A stretch of 64,000 bases of DNA from Anomaloglossus baeobatrachus (lineage: Eukaryota; Chordata; Amphibia; Anura; Aromobatidae). A program made the translations under genes and the position numbers. A model generated the notes under the pieces. That model had not been told where the DNA came from. It worked only from the letters and a program-made list of their open reading frames with translations, and ran no database searches. Shown in pieces: positions 1 to 11,058 of the stretch. The stretch is from contig NW_027442251.1 in the NCBI RefSeq assembly GCF_048569485.1, positions 248,001 through 312,000 on the forward strand. Direction: 5' to 3'. Every line of letters begins with the position of its first letter. The stretch's first letter is position 1.

Positions 1-632
1 ATGTTTTCTAATGTCCTGATTTAAAAAAAAAAATAAATATTTTTTTTTAACCATCAAATATTGATTTTGTACAATCCATGTGTGAAGTTACATACAAGTG
101 ACATGAACAAGAAAAATACTTATTGTAACCAAAAATATTCACAATTTTATATATAAAATACATTTATTTATTGTACAGTCATTCTGCAACTTTATTAGAA
201 ATTTATTCTTGCACTTTTTCCTTTTCTCTAGATCCCCCTTTTCTCTTATAGAAGGCCTGTGGATCTTCTCTGTGAAGCATCCGGCAATCATGTTCACGTT
301 TCATTTACTTTGGTATCGTCGTTCCATCTCCTTGATATTCCGATGAAAACCTTCTTGTTCTTCCCACCAGCACCAAGGTTTTCAGACAAGTAGTCCAAAT
401 AGGAATGTAAAAAATGTAACTTCAAATTCATTAGACAACCCAAGGCTTTGAAACGTTTCAGCATGTTCTCCACGATGGACTTAAATTTTGATTCTTTGTT
501 GTTACCTAGAAACGTATTTATTGCTTCTTTCAAAGAGTCCCAAGCCCTTTTTTCAACAGTTTTCATTATTGTTTAAAACACGTCATCCTTCATTCATGGG
601 TTTCTGAATATCCGAACCCACAAAAATGCTTT

Positions 633-1425
633 TGTGCTGCCCCTGTGCCAGCAGCCGCCGTTGGTCGGATCCAGACCTTCTAAGAGAGTGGCTCGACCCG
701 GGGGTCTCGCGGACATGTCGAATAAAAGGAGGAATGTAGATGTATGGGCTAGGCCGTATTAAGTTTGTGACGCCACCAACGGTGTGTGGTGAGGTGGGAC
801 ACCACCGCTGCCGTTATGGGATACCCGGGAGAGATGTAGTGGCAGCTGGATGTTAACCCCTCCGTGTGTAGGGATGATTGCCCCGGGGCCCAGTGTCTTT
901 GTGCAGGGTATGGTGATGGCAAGGGCCGGCGCGCCTGAGCAAGCAGGGGGATTTTTGGTTACTCACAGTAAATGAATCACACGAGTCTTTCGGTAAACCA
1001 AAGGTGCTGGTGGCCTGCCGCCCCGGCCGGTTGCATTCAGGTCCCCCACCCAGGCTGGTGGTCGCTGTCCTTTACTCTGCACTTGTTTTTGTGTATGGTG
1101 GACTGCCTGGTCTGGAACTCAGGAGTCCGCTCCCGGCTGGATATGGCCTAAGGAGCCGTGCCCGCAGGCGCTGGCCCGTGGGATCTAAGGGCCCTGGCGG
1201 TGGCCTTATCCCTATCAGTGGGCTGTTGTCTTCTTTGAGGGACTTTAGGTGGGATAGGACCTATAATCCTGCCCTCAATCATTTAATTAGCTAGGCCGCT
1301 GTTTTCGGTCCTGGCTTCAGGGTCCTAGGTGACTAGGGTTTCAGGTCGGCTGTGTGTTTCCTAAGTGAGGAAAGGTGTTGTGCGGGGGCCTATCTGTAAC
1401 TACCTGGTTTTGCCAGGGCATCACA
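633..1425 (-). mobile_element. Solo LTR of a Ty3/gypsy-type element (fossil)
   Basis: Read on the minus strand, the segment starts TGTGATGCCCTGG at 1425 and ends CAGCACA at 633, giving the TG...CA ends of an LTR. It interrupts the decayed gene between its KEG and FVGSDI blocks. The flanking 4-bp target duplication is imperfect (CTTT against CCTT), so the left edge could be off by a few bases. The TGTGACGCC-like start is shared with other LTRs in the window (2549, 12725). No internal region is attached. It predates the segmental duplication because both copies have it. Confidence 0.6.
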
Positions 1426-1734
1426 CCTTCCTTCAGACTTGATTCTGACAGTCCCTGAAACTTGGTACACAGGTACTTAAACATCTCTCCTTCTTTCAGT
1501 AGCGCTTTCACAAACAGCTTCATCAGTCCAAGCTTACAGTGGAGTGGTGGCAAGAGAACTTTAGGTGGGATCAACTAAGCTTTATGCAACAATGTTCTTG
1601 AGTCCCGGTTACAAAGATGTTCTTGTTGGCCAATTTTTTTTGCTCCAGTGAAGAGTCCTAACCTGGCTTTCCAATTCACACAAAAAGCATGTGTTCTGCC
1701 TTCTTTTACGTAATGCTGTGAATCTCTAGCATAC

Positions 1735-2370
1735 AGCTAAACCCTAGTTCACATTTCAAATAAACAGACTGTGGAGTTCAATAGCCTTGATTTATTAGCT
1801 GGTAACGTGAACTTGATTGCAGTATACATGGAATATACAGTGAATATAGGAATATCCAAGATGCAGTTGAAGACAGAATACGGTATATCCAAGATACTGT
1901 TTTATACGGGTAAAAACTATAACAAGAAAATGATTACAGTCAGTACAGTGTTAATACAGAGTTAACATAGCATAACAGTACATGAGATGCAGTTCTTACG
2001 AGAATGTAGGTGAAAGGTCACTGCATCTGCAATACATAGAAATCTTATCTAGACAAACAAGACAGGGATGACACTAAAGGTGTAGAAGTACAATGTACAA
2101 TGCATTTACTACACTCTTCCATCTAGGATTCTATCACTAACACATGTAATTTGCTTTGCTCACCGGATTACACTAGGCAGGGGTGAATGTACAGAGAGGT
2201 AAGTCGGCATGTCCTTTCCTGACAAATCCAAAGAGAAAATGGCTGCAGGCTTCTTCTCAGCTCAGGGAGGCATTCCTTACCCAGAATACATTTAGCTTAA
2301 AGGGAAACTCAGCAATTCAAAAGAATAACAATGACCTCTAGGGGTTGTAACAGAAATTTTAATGAATGAC
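1735..2370. other. Unclassified insertion in the decayed gene
   Basis: About 640 bp separate the GGYIKYPC piece of the gene from the next piece (HYVKEGR, then LLPPLHCKLGL). In related proteins as I recall them, these blocks are close together, so this stretch is probably an insertion. It is AT-rich, contains short tandem-like motifs (GAATATACAG, GTATATCCAAGA), and has no coding region I can support. I found no clear terminal repeats or target duplication, so the edges are approximate and the type unknown. Confidence 0.35.
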
Positions 2371-2548
2371 TATTAGCAGGCTGCCATGAGGCAGAACAGC
2401 ATGGGTATTTAATATATCCTCCTTGCTGCCCAAGAAGCAATGAGAACATTTTTAGACCACCACATATTGACCATCCATGCTCCTTGTAGTTAAGTTTCTT
2501 GAGAATAAAGTCTAAATTCTCACAGCTTTCTTCCAAGTGCATAGCATG

Positions 2549-3462
2549 TGTGACGCCCTGGACTAGCCAGGTAGTCACAAACACAAAATCACACACACCC
2601 CCTCCCCTGGATAGTCTACATCAGTCACACAAAATCCTTGTTGCCTCCTCCAGGGTCTGATGTCCACACCAGGTGGGGCGGAGCCAGGCGGTTGGCCCCA
2701 CCCACCGAGGAGTTCACAGGCCTGGAGGCGGGAAAAAGCAGTTAGTTTAGTTTTGTAGTGGAAAGTGAGAGGACAGAAACTGTTAGTGTCTGGGTAGGAG
2801 CCCAGGCACTGTCAGCAAGGTCGGCAGACGGTGGTGGCCGTCTGCAGGAGGTGGTACAAGTCAGCTGAACCGTAGGACCGGGGACGGGCGGTGACCCGAA
2901 GGGAACTGAACCGGTGAGCGGATCTGTACCAAGCACAAAGGCAGGGCCATTGGACCCTGACCAGGCTAGGAGCCGCCGACAATGGTCAAATCCGAGAGTG
3001 ACCGGAATCCCAGGGGTTCCCTAACACCCAAGACCCGACAGAAGGCAACCGTCCACACCGTGAGGATAAAAAGCCACCGCCATAGGCTAGAGATCCAAGG
3101 GCCAGCGCCTGCGGGCAAACGGGCTCCCTCGGTACGTACACCCCAGCCATCCAGCCTCCCCGTACCGCCACCGGGCCCCGGGATCACCAACCCCTACCCA
3201 CGGAGGGGGAACCAACATCCTAGCTGCTCCCTGCCATCGCTCCCGGGATCCCCGTCACCAGCAGTGGTGGTGCCCATTATCACCACGACCTGTGGGTGAC
3301 GTCACTAACTATCTCCCCAAACAAACCACCCCCTTTTCACTCGTGGGCGAGGAGCGCTGCTCGAGTCCCCGGATCTGGCCCTCCGCTCGAGCCACCGAGC
3401 AGCAGCAGCAGCAGAAGTCCCCGAACCCGAGCGTAGCGTGCGTGGCCCCTCTGCCCGCGACA
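2549..3462 (+). mobile_element. Solo LTR, Ty3/gypsy-type, TSD CATG (fossil)
   Basis: The segment starts TGTGACGCCCTGG and ends CCCGCGACA. It is flanked by CATG at 2545-2548 and 3463-3466, a 4-bp target duplication, and its removal restores the continuity of the decayed minus-strand gene at a GHAMHL-like position. Length is 914 bp with GC-rich right half, including a CAG trinucleotide run near 3403. No internal element sequence is attached, so this is a solo LTR. Open frames across it are chance frames in GC-rich DNA. The copy at 46585-47497 is almost identical. Confidence 0.75.
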
Positions 3463-3679
3463 CATGCCCTACACACACTGAAGAATACTTACTGCCATTG
3501 AGCAGTAGCACAGCTTTCAGACTTTTTGGATGAAACAATGACGTGTCTCCACTCGCTCACATTGTACTTAATGTTACATTTTCCATCAGCACAGGAACAT
3601 CGCTTGAATACACTAGAGCACCATCTTCAGAAAAGTATGGAGGGAATCTTTTCAGAATTCTAACCTTTTGGAAACCTAT

Positions 3680-4461
3680 TGTCACGCTCTCCGGGTCCCC
3701 TGCTCTGCCCCCCGGCTCACCTGCCACGCTCCCCGGCTTCCCTGCTTCGCTCCCCGGCTCCTCTGGCAGACATCCCCCGCTCCACGGTCTCCAGCCTCCA
3801 CCACCTGCGGTCCCCAGGCGGCCCGGTCCCCACTCCCGGCGCCCGTCGGCAGCCCTGCTCCAGGCCGGCTCCCCTGCTTCCTATACACCGCTCCCTGCCC
3901 TGGCTTCTGGCACCCGGGCCTCGCGCATGCGCATTAGGGCGCGCGCGCGGTCATTGACCCTCTCTTAAAGGGCCAGCGTCCACTGACAGGAAATTGAACA
4001 CACAGGTACAGGGTATAAAGGGGTTTAATGTCCAAGTGGGCGGGGCCTGTTCTTCGTGTTTCCTAAGCTAGGAGTCAGGTCTCCTTGTGTCTCTGTGATA
4101 TACTTACCTATCTCTCTTCTAGAGCCGCTCCTGCCTCGCCATCCGGTCCTGCCGATTCCCGAACCCCGAACGCTGACTATCTGCCATCCCGTCAGTCCGT
4201 ACCATCTCTGATCCCTGTGGTGACCCGTCCTCTCGCTCCATCGGTTCCGGACTCTGCCTGACATCTCGGCCTCCGAACCTGAGCTCCGTCACCCGGACTA
4301 CCATCAGTGACTCCGTGGTCCCAGGGACTTCTCCATTCCACTCTTTTGCACGGACTGTCCTGCTACCCGTAGTGCTCCGGCTACCGGACCCCTTGCCTTC
4401 ATTAAGGTGTTCGGCCCAGTGGATCCACCTCCTGGGTCTGCCCGTCCACCTGGCCCTAACA
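3680..4461 (+). mobile_element. Solo LTR, TGTCACGC type, TSD CCTAT (fossil)
   Basis: The segment starts TGTCACGCTCTCCGGG and ends GGCCCTAACA. A perfect 5-bp target duplication CCTAT flanks it (3675-3679 and 4462-4466). Length is 782 bp, against 740 bp in the second copy; the 42-bp difference lies in a C-rich tandem stretch near 3708-3750 built from CCCCGGCTC-like units. The left part is very GC-rich. It is a different LTR family from the one at 2549. Nothing internal remains. Confidence 0.82.
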
Positions 4462-4466
4462 CCTAT

Positions 4467-4936
4467 AGAATCAGTGTTTGTGAAAAAACTGTACGTGATG
4501 ATATTTTTTCAATATTTTTACTGAGTCCAATGATCAAAAGTATGAAAAAAATCACATCTTTCAAAAATTTTTACCCTTGGAAACCTGTGTTATTATTACT
4601 ATGCACGAGCCCTAAATTGTCTGAAAAACAACAAATATGCTGGTTGGATAGACCTTGACCCAACAATTCAACGGCCACAATTAAGGAGAAAAGTGCTAAG
4701 AGAGTTAAATTTGCCCCTGAAATAACCCATGATACGGGCCAAGGAGGGACACACCATTTTGATCCGAAAATAGCCCAACACCATGAGAGACGGGCAAATC
4801 CGTGAAAAGACAAAGTTCCAAGCTACAACTGACGCAGGATCTACAGCACATACGCCCATTGTAATTGTTCATGATTTCCGGCCACTACGCATTTCAGCCT
4901 TCAGGGACCTGGTAATTCGAATGCTATGTCCAGGAG
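4467..4936. other. Flank between LTR and hAT-A end; no gene seen
   Basis: AT-rich sequence that may contain more of the decayed minus-strand gene (GGAAACCT recurs on both sides of the LTR), but I cannot support a coding call. 4792-4936 is unique to the left duplication copy. The last bases, TCCAGGAG, directly precede the hAT-A terminus and would be the expected 8-bp target duplication; the other end of the element is missing, so this cannot be confirmed. Confidence 0.4.
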
Positions 4937-4995
4937 TAGAGATGAGCGAACCGGTCCCGGTTCGGCTCGAGGTCGGTTCGCCGAACGGAGCTCCC

Positions 4996-5039
4996 GTTCG
5001 AGTTCGGCTCGTCGAACGTTCGACGAACCGAACTCGAGC
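4996..5039. repeat. Subterminal palindrome of hAT-A (44 bp)
   Basis: The two 22-bp halves match as inverted repeats at 20 of 22 positions, centred on GAACGTTC. It lies about 60 bp inside the element end and repeats the GTTCG/CGAAC motif many times, as does the flanking sequence from 4946. A second copy is at 8412-8455. Subterminal repeated motifs in hAT elements are commonly transposase binding sites; that role here is inference. Confidence 0.85.
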
Positions 5040-5261
5040 CAATAGGAAACAATGGCAGGCAATCACAAACACAGTAAAACACCTAGAAAACACCCTCAAA
5101 GGTGTCCAAAAGGTGACAAACAACTCACAACACAACACAAACACATGGGAAAGTGACAAGGACATATACTCATGCGAAAACAAAACAGCTGGACAAGGAA
5201 AAAGAGGAGGACACACAGATATAGGCATGGCACGCCATTCTAAAATCATGTAAAACACCGC

Positions 5262-8200
5262 AAGGTGACTCCAAGCGGAGTCTCCCTTTTTTCCAAAAAT
5301 TGGGCCCCACACACACCCACCCATTCAGTGGCAGCAGTTGTGCCCCAGTTGTACACTTCACAGCTACATTTGCATCAAGCACATTCAAAAATACGCTATT
5401 CTTAACCGTCCCCAGGATGACACCGGGGTAGGTAGCAAAGTCTTTCCTGATCCCAGCTCTGTTCATCTTGGCTTCAAGCACATTCAAAAATACGCCATTC
5501 TTATCCGTCCCCAGGATGACACCGGGGTAGGTAGATAAAGTTTTTGCTGACCATGACTTGTTCATCTTGGCTTCTTTTAAAAACACAGCAAGCAAGGGTT
5601 ACTCCAAGCGGAGTCTCCCTTTTTTCCAAAAATTGGGCCACACAGACACCCACCCCATCAGTGGCAGCACTTGGGCCCTAGTTGCAAACAGGATGTTTTG
5701 ATTTGCATCAAGCACATTCAAAAATACGCCATAATTAACCGTCCCCAGGATGACACCGGGGTAGGTAGCAAAGTCTTTCCTGATCCCAGCTCTGTTCATC
5801 TTGGCTTCTTTTAAAAACACAGCAAGCAAGGGTTACTCCAAGCGGAGTCTCCCTTTTTTCCAAAAATTGGGCCACACAGACACCCACCCCATCAGTGGCA
5901 GCACTTGGGCCCTAGTTGCAAACAGGATGTTTTGATTTGCATCAAGCACATTCAAAAATACGCCATAATTAACCGTCCCCAGGATGACACCGGGGTAGGT
6001 AGCAAAGTCTTTCCTGATCCCAGCTCTGTTCATCTTGGCTTCTTTTAAAAACACAGCAAGCAAGGGTTACTCCAAGCGGAGTCTCCCTTTTTTCCAAAAA
6101 TTGGGCCACACAGACACCCACCCCATCAGTGGCAGCACTTGGGCCCTAGTTGCAAACAGGATGTTTTGATTTGCATCAAGCACATTCAAAAATACGCCAT
6201 TCTTATCCGTCCCCAGGATGACACCGGGGTAGGTAGATAAAGTCTTTGCTGACCCATGACTTGTTCATCTTGGCTTCTTTTAAAAACACAGCAAGCAAGG
6301 GTTACTCCAAGCGGAGTCTCCCTTTTTTCCAAAAATTGGGCCACACAGACACCCACCCCATCAGTGGCAGCACTTGGGCCCTAGTTGCAAACAGGATGTT
6401 TTGATTTGCATCAAGCACATTCCAAAATTCGCCATAATTAACCGTCCCCAGGATGACACCGGGGTAGGTAGCAAAGTCTTTCCTGATCCCAGCTCTGTTC
6501 ATCTTGGCTTCTTTTAAAAACACAGCAAGCAAGGGTTACTCCAAGCGGAGTCTCCCTTTTTTCCAAAAATTGGGCCACACAGACACCCACCCCATCAGTG
6601 GCAGCACTTGGGCCCTAGTTGCAAACAGGATGTTTTGATTTGCATCAAGCACATTCAAAAATACGCCATAATTAACCGTCCCCAGGATGACACCGGGGTA
6701 GGTAGCAAAGTCTTTCCTGATCCCAGCTCTGTTCATCTTGGCTTCTTTTAAAAACACAGCAAGCAAGGGTTACTCCAAGCGGAGTCTCCCTTTTTTCCAA
6801 AAATTGGGCCACACAGACACCCACCCCATCAGTGGCAGCACTTGGGCCCTAGTTGCAAACAGGATGTTTTGATTTGCATCAAGCACATTCAAAAATACGC
6901 CATAATTAACCGTCCCCAGGATGACACCGGGGTAGGTAGCAAAGTCTTTCCTGATCCCAGCTCTGTTCATCTTGGCTTCTTTTAAAAACACAGCAAGCAA
7001 GGGTTACTCCAAGCGGAGTCTCCCTTTTTTCCAAAAATTGGGCCCCACACACACCCACCCCTTCAGTGGCAGCAGTTGTGCCCCAGTTGTACACTTCACA
7101 GCTACATTTGCATCAAGCACATTCAAAAATACGCTATTCTTAACCGTCCCCAGGATGACACCGGGGTAGGTAGCAAAGTCTTTCCTGATCCCAGCTCTGT
7201 TCATCTTGGCTTCTTTTAAAAACACAGCAAGCAAGGGTTACTCCAAGCGGAGTCTCCCTTTTTTCCAAAAATTGGGCCACACAGACACCCACCCCATCAG
7301 TGGCAGCACTTGGGCCCTAGTTGCAAACAGGATGTTTTGATTTGCATCAAGCACATTCAAAAATACGCCATAATTAACCGTCCCCAGGATGACACCGGGG
7401 TAGGTAGCAAAGTCTTTCCTGATCCCAGCTCTGTTCATCTTGGCTTCTTTTAAAAACACAGCAAGCAAGGGTTACTCCAAGCGGAGTCTCCCTTTTTTCC
7501 AAAAATTGGGCCACACATACACCCACCCCATCAGTGGCAGCACTTGGGCCCTAGTTGCAAACAGGATGTTTTGATTTGCATCAAGCACATTCAAAAATAC
7601 GCCATAATTAACCGTCCCCAGGATGACACCGGGGTAGGTAGCAAAGTATTTCCTGATCCCAGCTCTGTTCATCTTGGCTTCTTTTAAAAACACAGCAAGC
7701 AAGGGTTACTCCAAGCGGAGTCTCCCTTTTTTCCAAAAATTGGGCCCCACACACACCCACCCCTTCAGTGGCAGCAGTTGTGCCCCAGTTGTACACTTCA
7801 CAGCTACATTTGCATCAAGCACATTCAAAAATACGCTATTCTTAACCGTCCCCAGGATGACACCGGGGTAGGTAGCAAAGTCTTTCCTGATCCCAGCTCT
7901 GTTCATCTTGGCTTCTTTTAAAAACACAGCAAGCAAGGGTTACTCCAAGCGGAGTCTCCCTTTTTTCCAAAAATTGGGCCACACAGACACCCACCCCATC
8001 AGTGGCAGCACTTGGGCCCTAGTTGCAAACAGGATGTTTTGATTTGCATCAAGCACATTCAAAAATACGCCATAATTAACCGTCCCCAGGATGACACCGG
8101 GGTAGGTAGCAAAGTCTTTCCTGATCCCAGCTCTGTTCATCTTGGCTTCTTTTAAAAACACAGCAAGCAAGGGTTACTCCAAGCGGAGTCTCCCTTTTTT

Positions 8201-9205
8201 CCAAAAATTGGGCCCCACACACACCCACCCCTTCAGTGGCAGCAGTTGTGCCCCAGTTGTACACTTCACAGCTACATTTGCATCAAGCACATTCAAAAAT
8301 ACGCTATTCTTAACCGTCCCCAGGATGACACCGGGGTAGGTATGTCCAGGAGTAGAGATGAGCGAACCGGTCCAGGTTCGGCTCGAGGTCGGTTCGCCGA
8401 ACGGAGCTCCCGTTCGAGTTCGGCTCGTCGAACGTTCGACGAACCGAACTCGAGCCAATAGGAAACAATGGCAGGCAATCACAAACACAGTAAAACACCT
8501 AGAAAACACCCTCAAAGGTGTCCAAAAGGTGACAAACAACTCACAACACAACACAAACACATGGGAAAGTGACAAGGACATATACTCATGCGAAAACAAA
8601 ACAGCTGGACAAGGAAAAAGAGGAGGACACACAGATATAGGCATGGCACGCCATTCTAAAATCATGTAAAACACCGCAAGGTGACTCCAAGAGGAGTCTC
8701 CCTTTTTTCCAAAAATTGGGCCCCACACACACCCACCCCTTCAGTGGCAGCAGTTGTGCCCCAGTTGTACACTTCACAGCTACATTTGCATCAAGCACAT
8801 TCAAAAATACGCTATTCTTAACCGTCCCCAGGATGACACCGGGGTAGGTAGCAAAGTCTTTCCTGATCCCAGCTCTGTTCATCTTGGCTTATTTTAAAAA
8901 CACAGCAAGCAAGGGTTACTCCAAGCGGAGTCTCCCTTTTTTCCAAAAATTGGGCCACACAGACACCCACCCCATCAGTGGCAGCACTTGGGCCCTAGTT
9001 GCAAACAGGATGTTTTGATTTGCATCAAGCAAATTCAAAAATACGCCATAATTAACCGTCCCCAGGATGACACCGGGGTAGGTAGCAAAGTCTTTCCTGA
9101 TCCCAGCTCTGTTCATCTTGGCTTCTTTTAAAAACACAGCAAGCAAGGGTTACTCCAAGCGGAGTCTCCCTTTTTTCCAAAAATTGGGCCACACAGACAC
9201 CCACC
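5262..9205. repeat. Tandem array of 234-bp units (hAT-A 3' flank)
   Basis: Units repeat with a 234-bp period (ACTCCAAGCGGAGT recurs at about 5599, 5833, 6067, 6301, 6535 and so on). There are two main variants, one with CAGCAGTTGTGCCCC and one with CAGCACTTGGGCCCT; they alternate in places as a 702-bp higher-order pattern from about 7004. Read on the minus strand, each unit includes a degenerate copy of the 3' end of the hAT-A transposase reading frame (ATGAACAAGTCATGG in the units near 5551 and 6255, then GTGTCATCCTGGGGA) followed by 3' untranslated sequence. The period is divisible by three, so every unit shows the same 76-codon open frame; these are not genes. Confidence 0.93.
8340..8690 (-). 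other. Second hAT-A 3' terminus embedded in the 234-bp array
   Basis: 8340-8690 repeats 4924-5275 almost exactly: the outside flank TATGTCCAGGAG, the terminus TAGAGATGAGCG at 8353, the palindrome at 8412-8455 and the untranslated tail. Because about 12 bp of non-element flank are included, this looks like duplication of a genomic segment (terminus plus array) by unequal exchange rather than a fresh insertion. After it the array resumes for about two more units. Confidence 0.85.
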
Positions 9206-9659
9206 CCATCAGTACTTTACCCTCCACACCAGTCCCAAGCTGGAAGCACTGCAGCACTGCCTCGGCGAAGCGGCAACAGGCTGTGCTGCAGCTAATCTGC
9301 ATAGGTGACAAACCCCACAATGCAGAAGAGGTGTGGACAGCTCTAAAACAGCATGCAGATCACTGGCTCACACCTCTGAACCTAAAGCCAGGAAAGGTTG
9401 TGTGTGACAATGGCCGGAACCTGGTGGCGGCTTTGAGGCGAGGCCAGCTGACACATGTTCCATGCGTGGCCCATGTGCTCAACCTCGTGGTTCAGCGGTT
9501 TCTAAACTCATACCCAGAGCTGTCTGATCTGCTGGTAAAAGTTCGCCGCCTGTCTGCACATTTTCGAAAGTCACCTACTGCTTCAGCCGGCCTTGCCGGC
9601 TTTCAGCGTCATTTGCATCTTCCGGCTCACAGACTGGTGTGTGATGTCCCCACGCATTG
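9206..9659 (+). pseudogene. hAT-B transposase fragment (duplicated)
   Basis: This matches 15107-15556 essentially base for base. It encodes part of the hAT RNase H-like domain: VVCDNGRNL with the second catalytic Asp, then HVPCVAHVLNLVVQ and LSAHFRKS. Both ends are abrupt: the left joins a partial 234-bp unit at CATCAG, the right joins Ngaro-like sequence at CACGCATT. As a fragment of under 160 residues it cannot be functional. Its presence on both sides of the Ngaro-like inverted pair means the pair sits between direct repeats of about 450 bp. Confidence 0.85.
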
Positions 9660-9660
9660 C

Positions 9661-11058
9661 TGATATGTGCCCGTTCAAGTGTCTCGGGAATTTTCAACAG
9701 ATCCGTCCGAAGGTGGATGGCCCCTTATTATGTCACGAGGATGGGTCCTTTTTATCGAGATACCAATTTGTGAGTGTTTTTAGGGCATGTTTGAAGTCGT
9801 TGGGGTTAGATCCGAAGTCTTTCGGATTGGGGCAGCGAAGGAGGCCTCTATATGCGGCCTACCGGAGGAGACAGTTAAGCAGATTGGTAGGTGGAAGTCG
9901 CAGCGCTTTAAGTCGTATGTACGTCCCCAGGTGGTTGTTGGCAATTGAGGGGAAAAGGGGGGGGTATTAGGGTAGCAATGGGGGGGGTGAGAGTGTGTGT
10001 TTTTTGTCAATTTGGTTTGGTGAGGCAATAAAATGGTGTCGTCTGTACATTTTGTATTGCAGAAGCACCCCCCCTTCCTTCCCTGGTCTGGATCCTTGGC
10101 CACTCTTATGTGTATTGGGGAGCCCGACGAGCGGACGCGAGATGGAACGGGAGACAGCTAGGTTTTGAGAAGGACCTGGCTCTCGTGCGATGGCTCGGTG
10201 TTCGGGGGTTAGGGTGGAACAGGGTGTTGCAGGAGGTGCATAGATACGCCCGGTTGGACAGACCTCCTGACATCTTAGTGTTGCATGCCGGGGGGAATGA
10301 TTTGGGTGGGCGTCCTTTTCGAATCTTGATAACGGACATCAAACATGATTTGTTACGGTCGGAGATAGTAGCGAGAAAGAGTTGGCAGAAAGCGCGGTCA
10401 GTTGACAGGTTGAACAAGGCGCGGGCGAAGGTTAATAGGGCGATCTCGAAGTTTGTTAGTCGGAACGGGGGTATAGCAATACGGCATGTTGAGTTGGAAA
10501 GGACGGAAGAGGAATTTTGGTTGGCTGACGGGGTACACCTTAATGCGGTGGGAACTGACTTATGGGCTCTTGGCTTGCAGGGAGGTATTGAGAGGGCCCT
10601 TTGCTTGCGGGGGGTCTCAGGCACTTGAAGGGTTTCAAGGTGCCTTCGTTGTGGTGTTGTTTATTGGTGGGTCCTTGAAGTTGGTTTAAAATTGGTTCGG
10701 GGATTCATCCGGGTATGGATCCCCTCATTGGCAGAATTGATGGTCCCCTAGTGATTTTGGGGGGGAACCCCGACGGGGTATGTCGGGGCCCCTGGGGGTG
10801 TGGTTGGGGTTGACGGAGGATTAACCCTAACCATTTGGTGCTACTGAGTCAGTGTGGGTAACGGCTGGGAGCAAGTTGAGGTTTTTTATTGCTCGGTTAT
10901 GGGAATCACCAGGGTTTTGGTAGCTTCAAGGACCTTACCACATTGCAAATTTTATTGGTTATGTATTCTTGTTAATAAAATGGCTGCTATGGCCAAAATT
11001 ATCCAAAGATAAATTTGTGTCTGTGTAATTACTTTTAAATAAGAAATGGGAATGGAGG
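9661..11058 (+). mobile_element. Ngaro-like (DIRS group) fragment: tyrosine recombinase tail and SGNH domain (fossil)
   Basis: 9720-9950 carries the C-terminal part of a tyrosine recombinase (RYQFVSVFRACLKSLGLDP; the following segment recalls the GRWKSQRFKSYVRP region of Ngaro recombinases). Next comes an SGNH-hydrolase-like region at about 10085-10628, with block I GHSYV near 10095, block III GGNDL near 10295 and block V DGVHLN near 10530. An SGNH domain in this position is known in vertebrate Ngaro/DIRS elements. The fragment lacks gag, RT and most of the recombinase, and it is broken. It forms an inverted pair with 13267-14690. Confidence 0.75.

Larger units (their letters stand above)
290..3665 (-). 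pseudogene. Decayed gene of an unnamed repeated protein family, split by LTR insertions
   Basis: Minus-strand pieces lie in the order expected of one protein. 3663-3466 holds a KSLKAVLLLNGSKY block, 2548-2375 holds LGQQGGYIKYPC, 1770-1426 holds LLPPLHCKLGLMKLFVKAL, and 632-290 holds MKTVEKRAWDSLKEAI and LKLHFLHSYLDYL. From memory this resembles a family abundant in invertebrate and amphibian genomes that carries a KHNGNKY-like block, a GQQGGYTKYPC block and a FHQDI-MERRYQG block, but I cannot name it and do not know its function. The pieces are separated by two solo LTRs and one unclassified insertion. The coding sequence is broken and not functional. It could be a dead mobile element gene rather than a host gene. 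Confidence 0.6.
1..4790. repeat. Segmental duplication, copy 1 (partner 44039-48786)
   Basis: This block is nearly identical and collinear with 44039-48786. The offset is about 44036 after a poly-A length change near base 20, then 44035, then 43993 after a 42-bp length difference inside the third LTR. The copies diverge after the shared ACACCATGAGAGA near 4788. The left edge coincides with the window edge, so the duplication may extend further left. Both copies are followed by hAT-A 3'-end sequence; the right copy fits a deletion of about 356 bp across a GGG microhomology (4792-5147 of this copy). The duplicated unit therefore probably included the hAT-A element. Confidence 0.93.
4937..9205 (-). 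mobile_element. hAT-A DNA transposon, 3' end with terminal repeat and 234-bp array
   Basis: The terminus TAGAGATGAGCGAACC at 4937 is typical of hAT terminal inverted repeats. It is followed by a palindrome, about 220 bp of 3' untranslated sequence, and an array of 234-bp units. The same untranslated sequence and units lie just downstream of the hAT-A transposase gene at 48787-49975, which fixes the orientation: the gene would run leftward into this end. The coding part is missing here. The array is cut at 9205, where hAT-B sequence begins. This remnant and copy 1 at 48787 are probably duplicates of one insertion. Confidence 0.85.

Noticed and set aside
3292-3501. Short frame with a Gln run (QQQQQ) as a possible host exon
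   Set aside because: It lies wholly within a solo LTR with defined ends and target duplication; the CAG run is part of the LTR.
5599-9146. Rows of identical 76-codon open frames (MLAVFLKEAKMN...) on the minus strand
   Set aside because: The 234-bp unit is a multiple of three, so one chance frame repeats in each unit. They have no separate start context and derive from the array, not from small genes.
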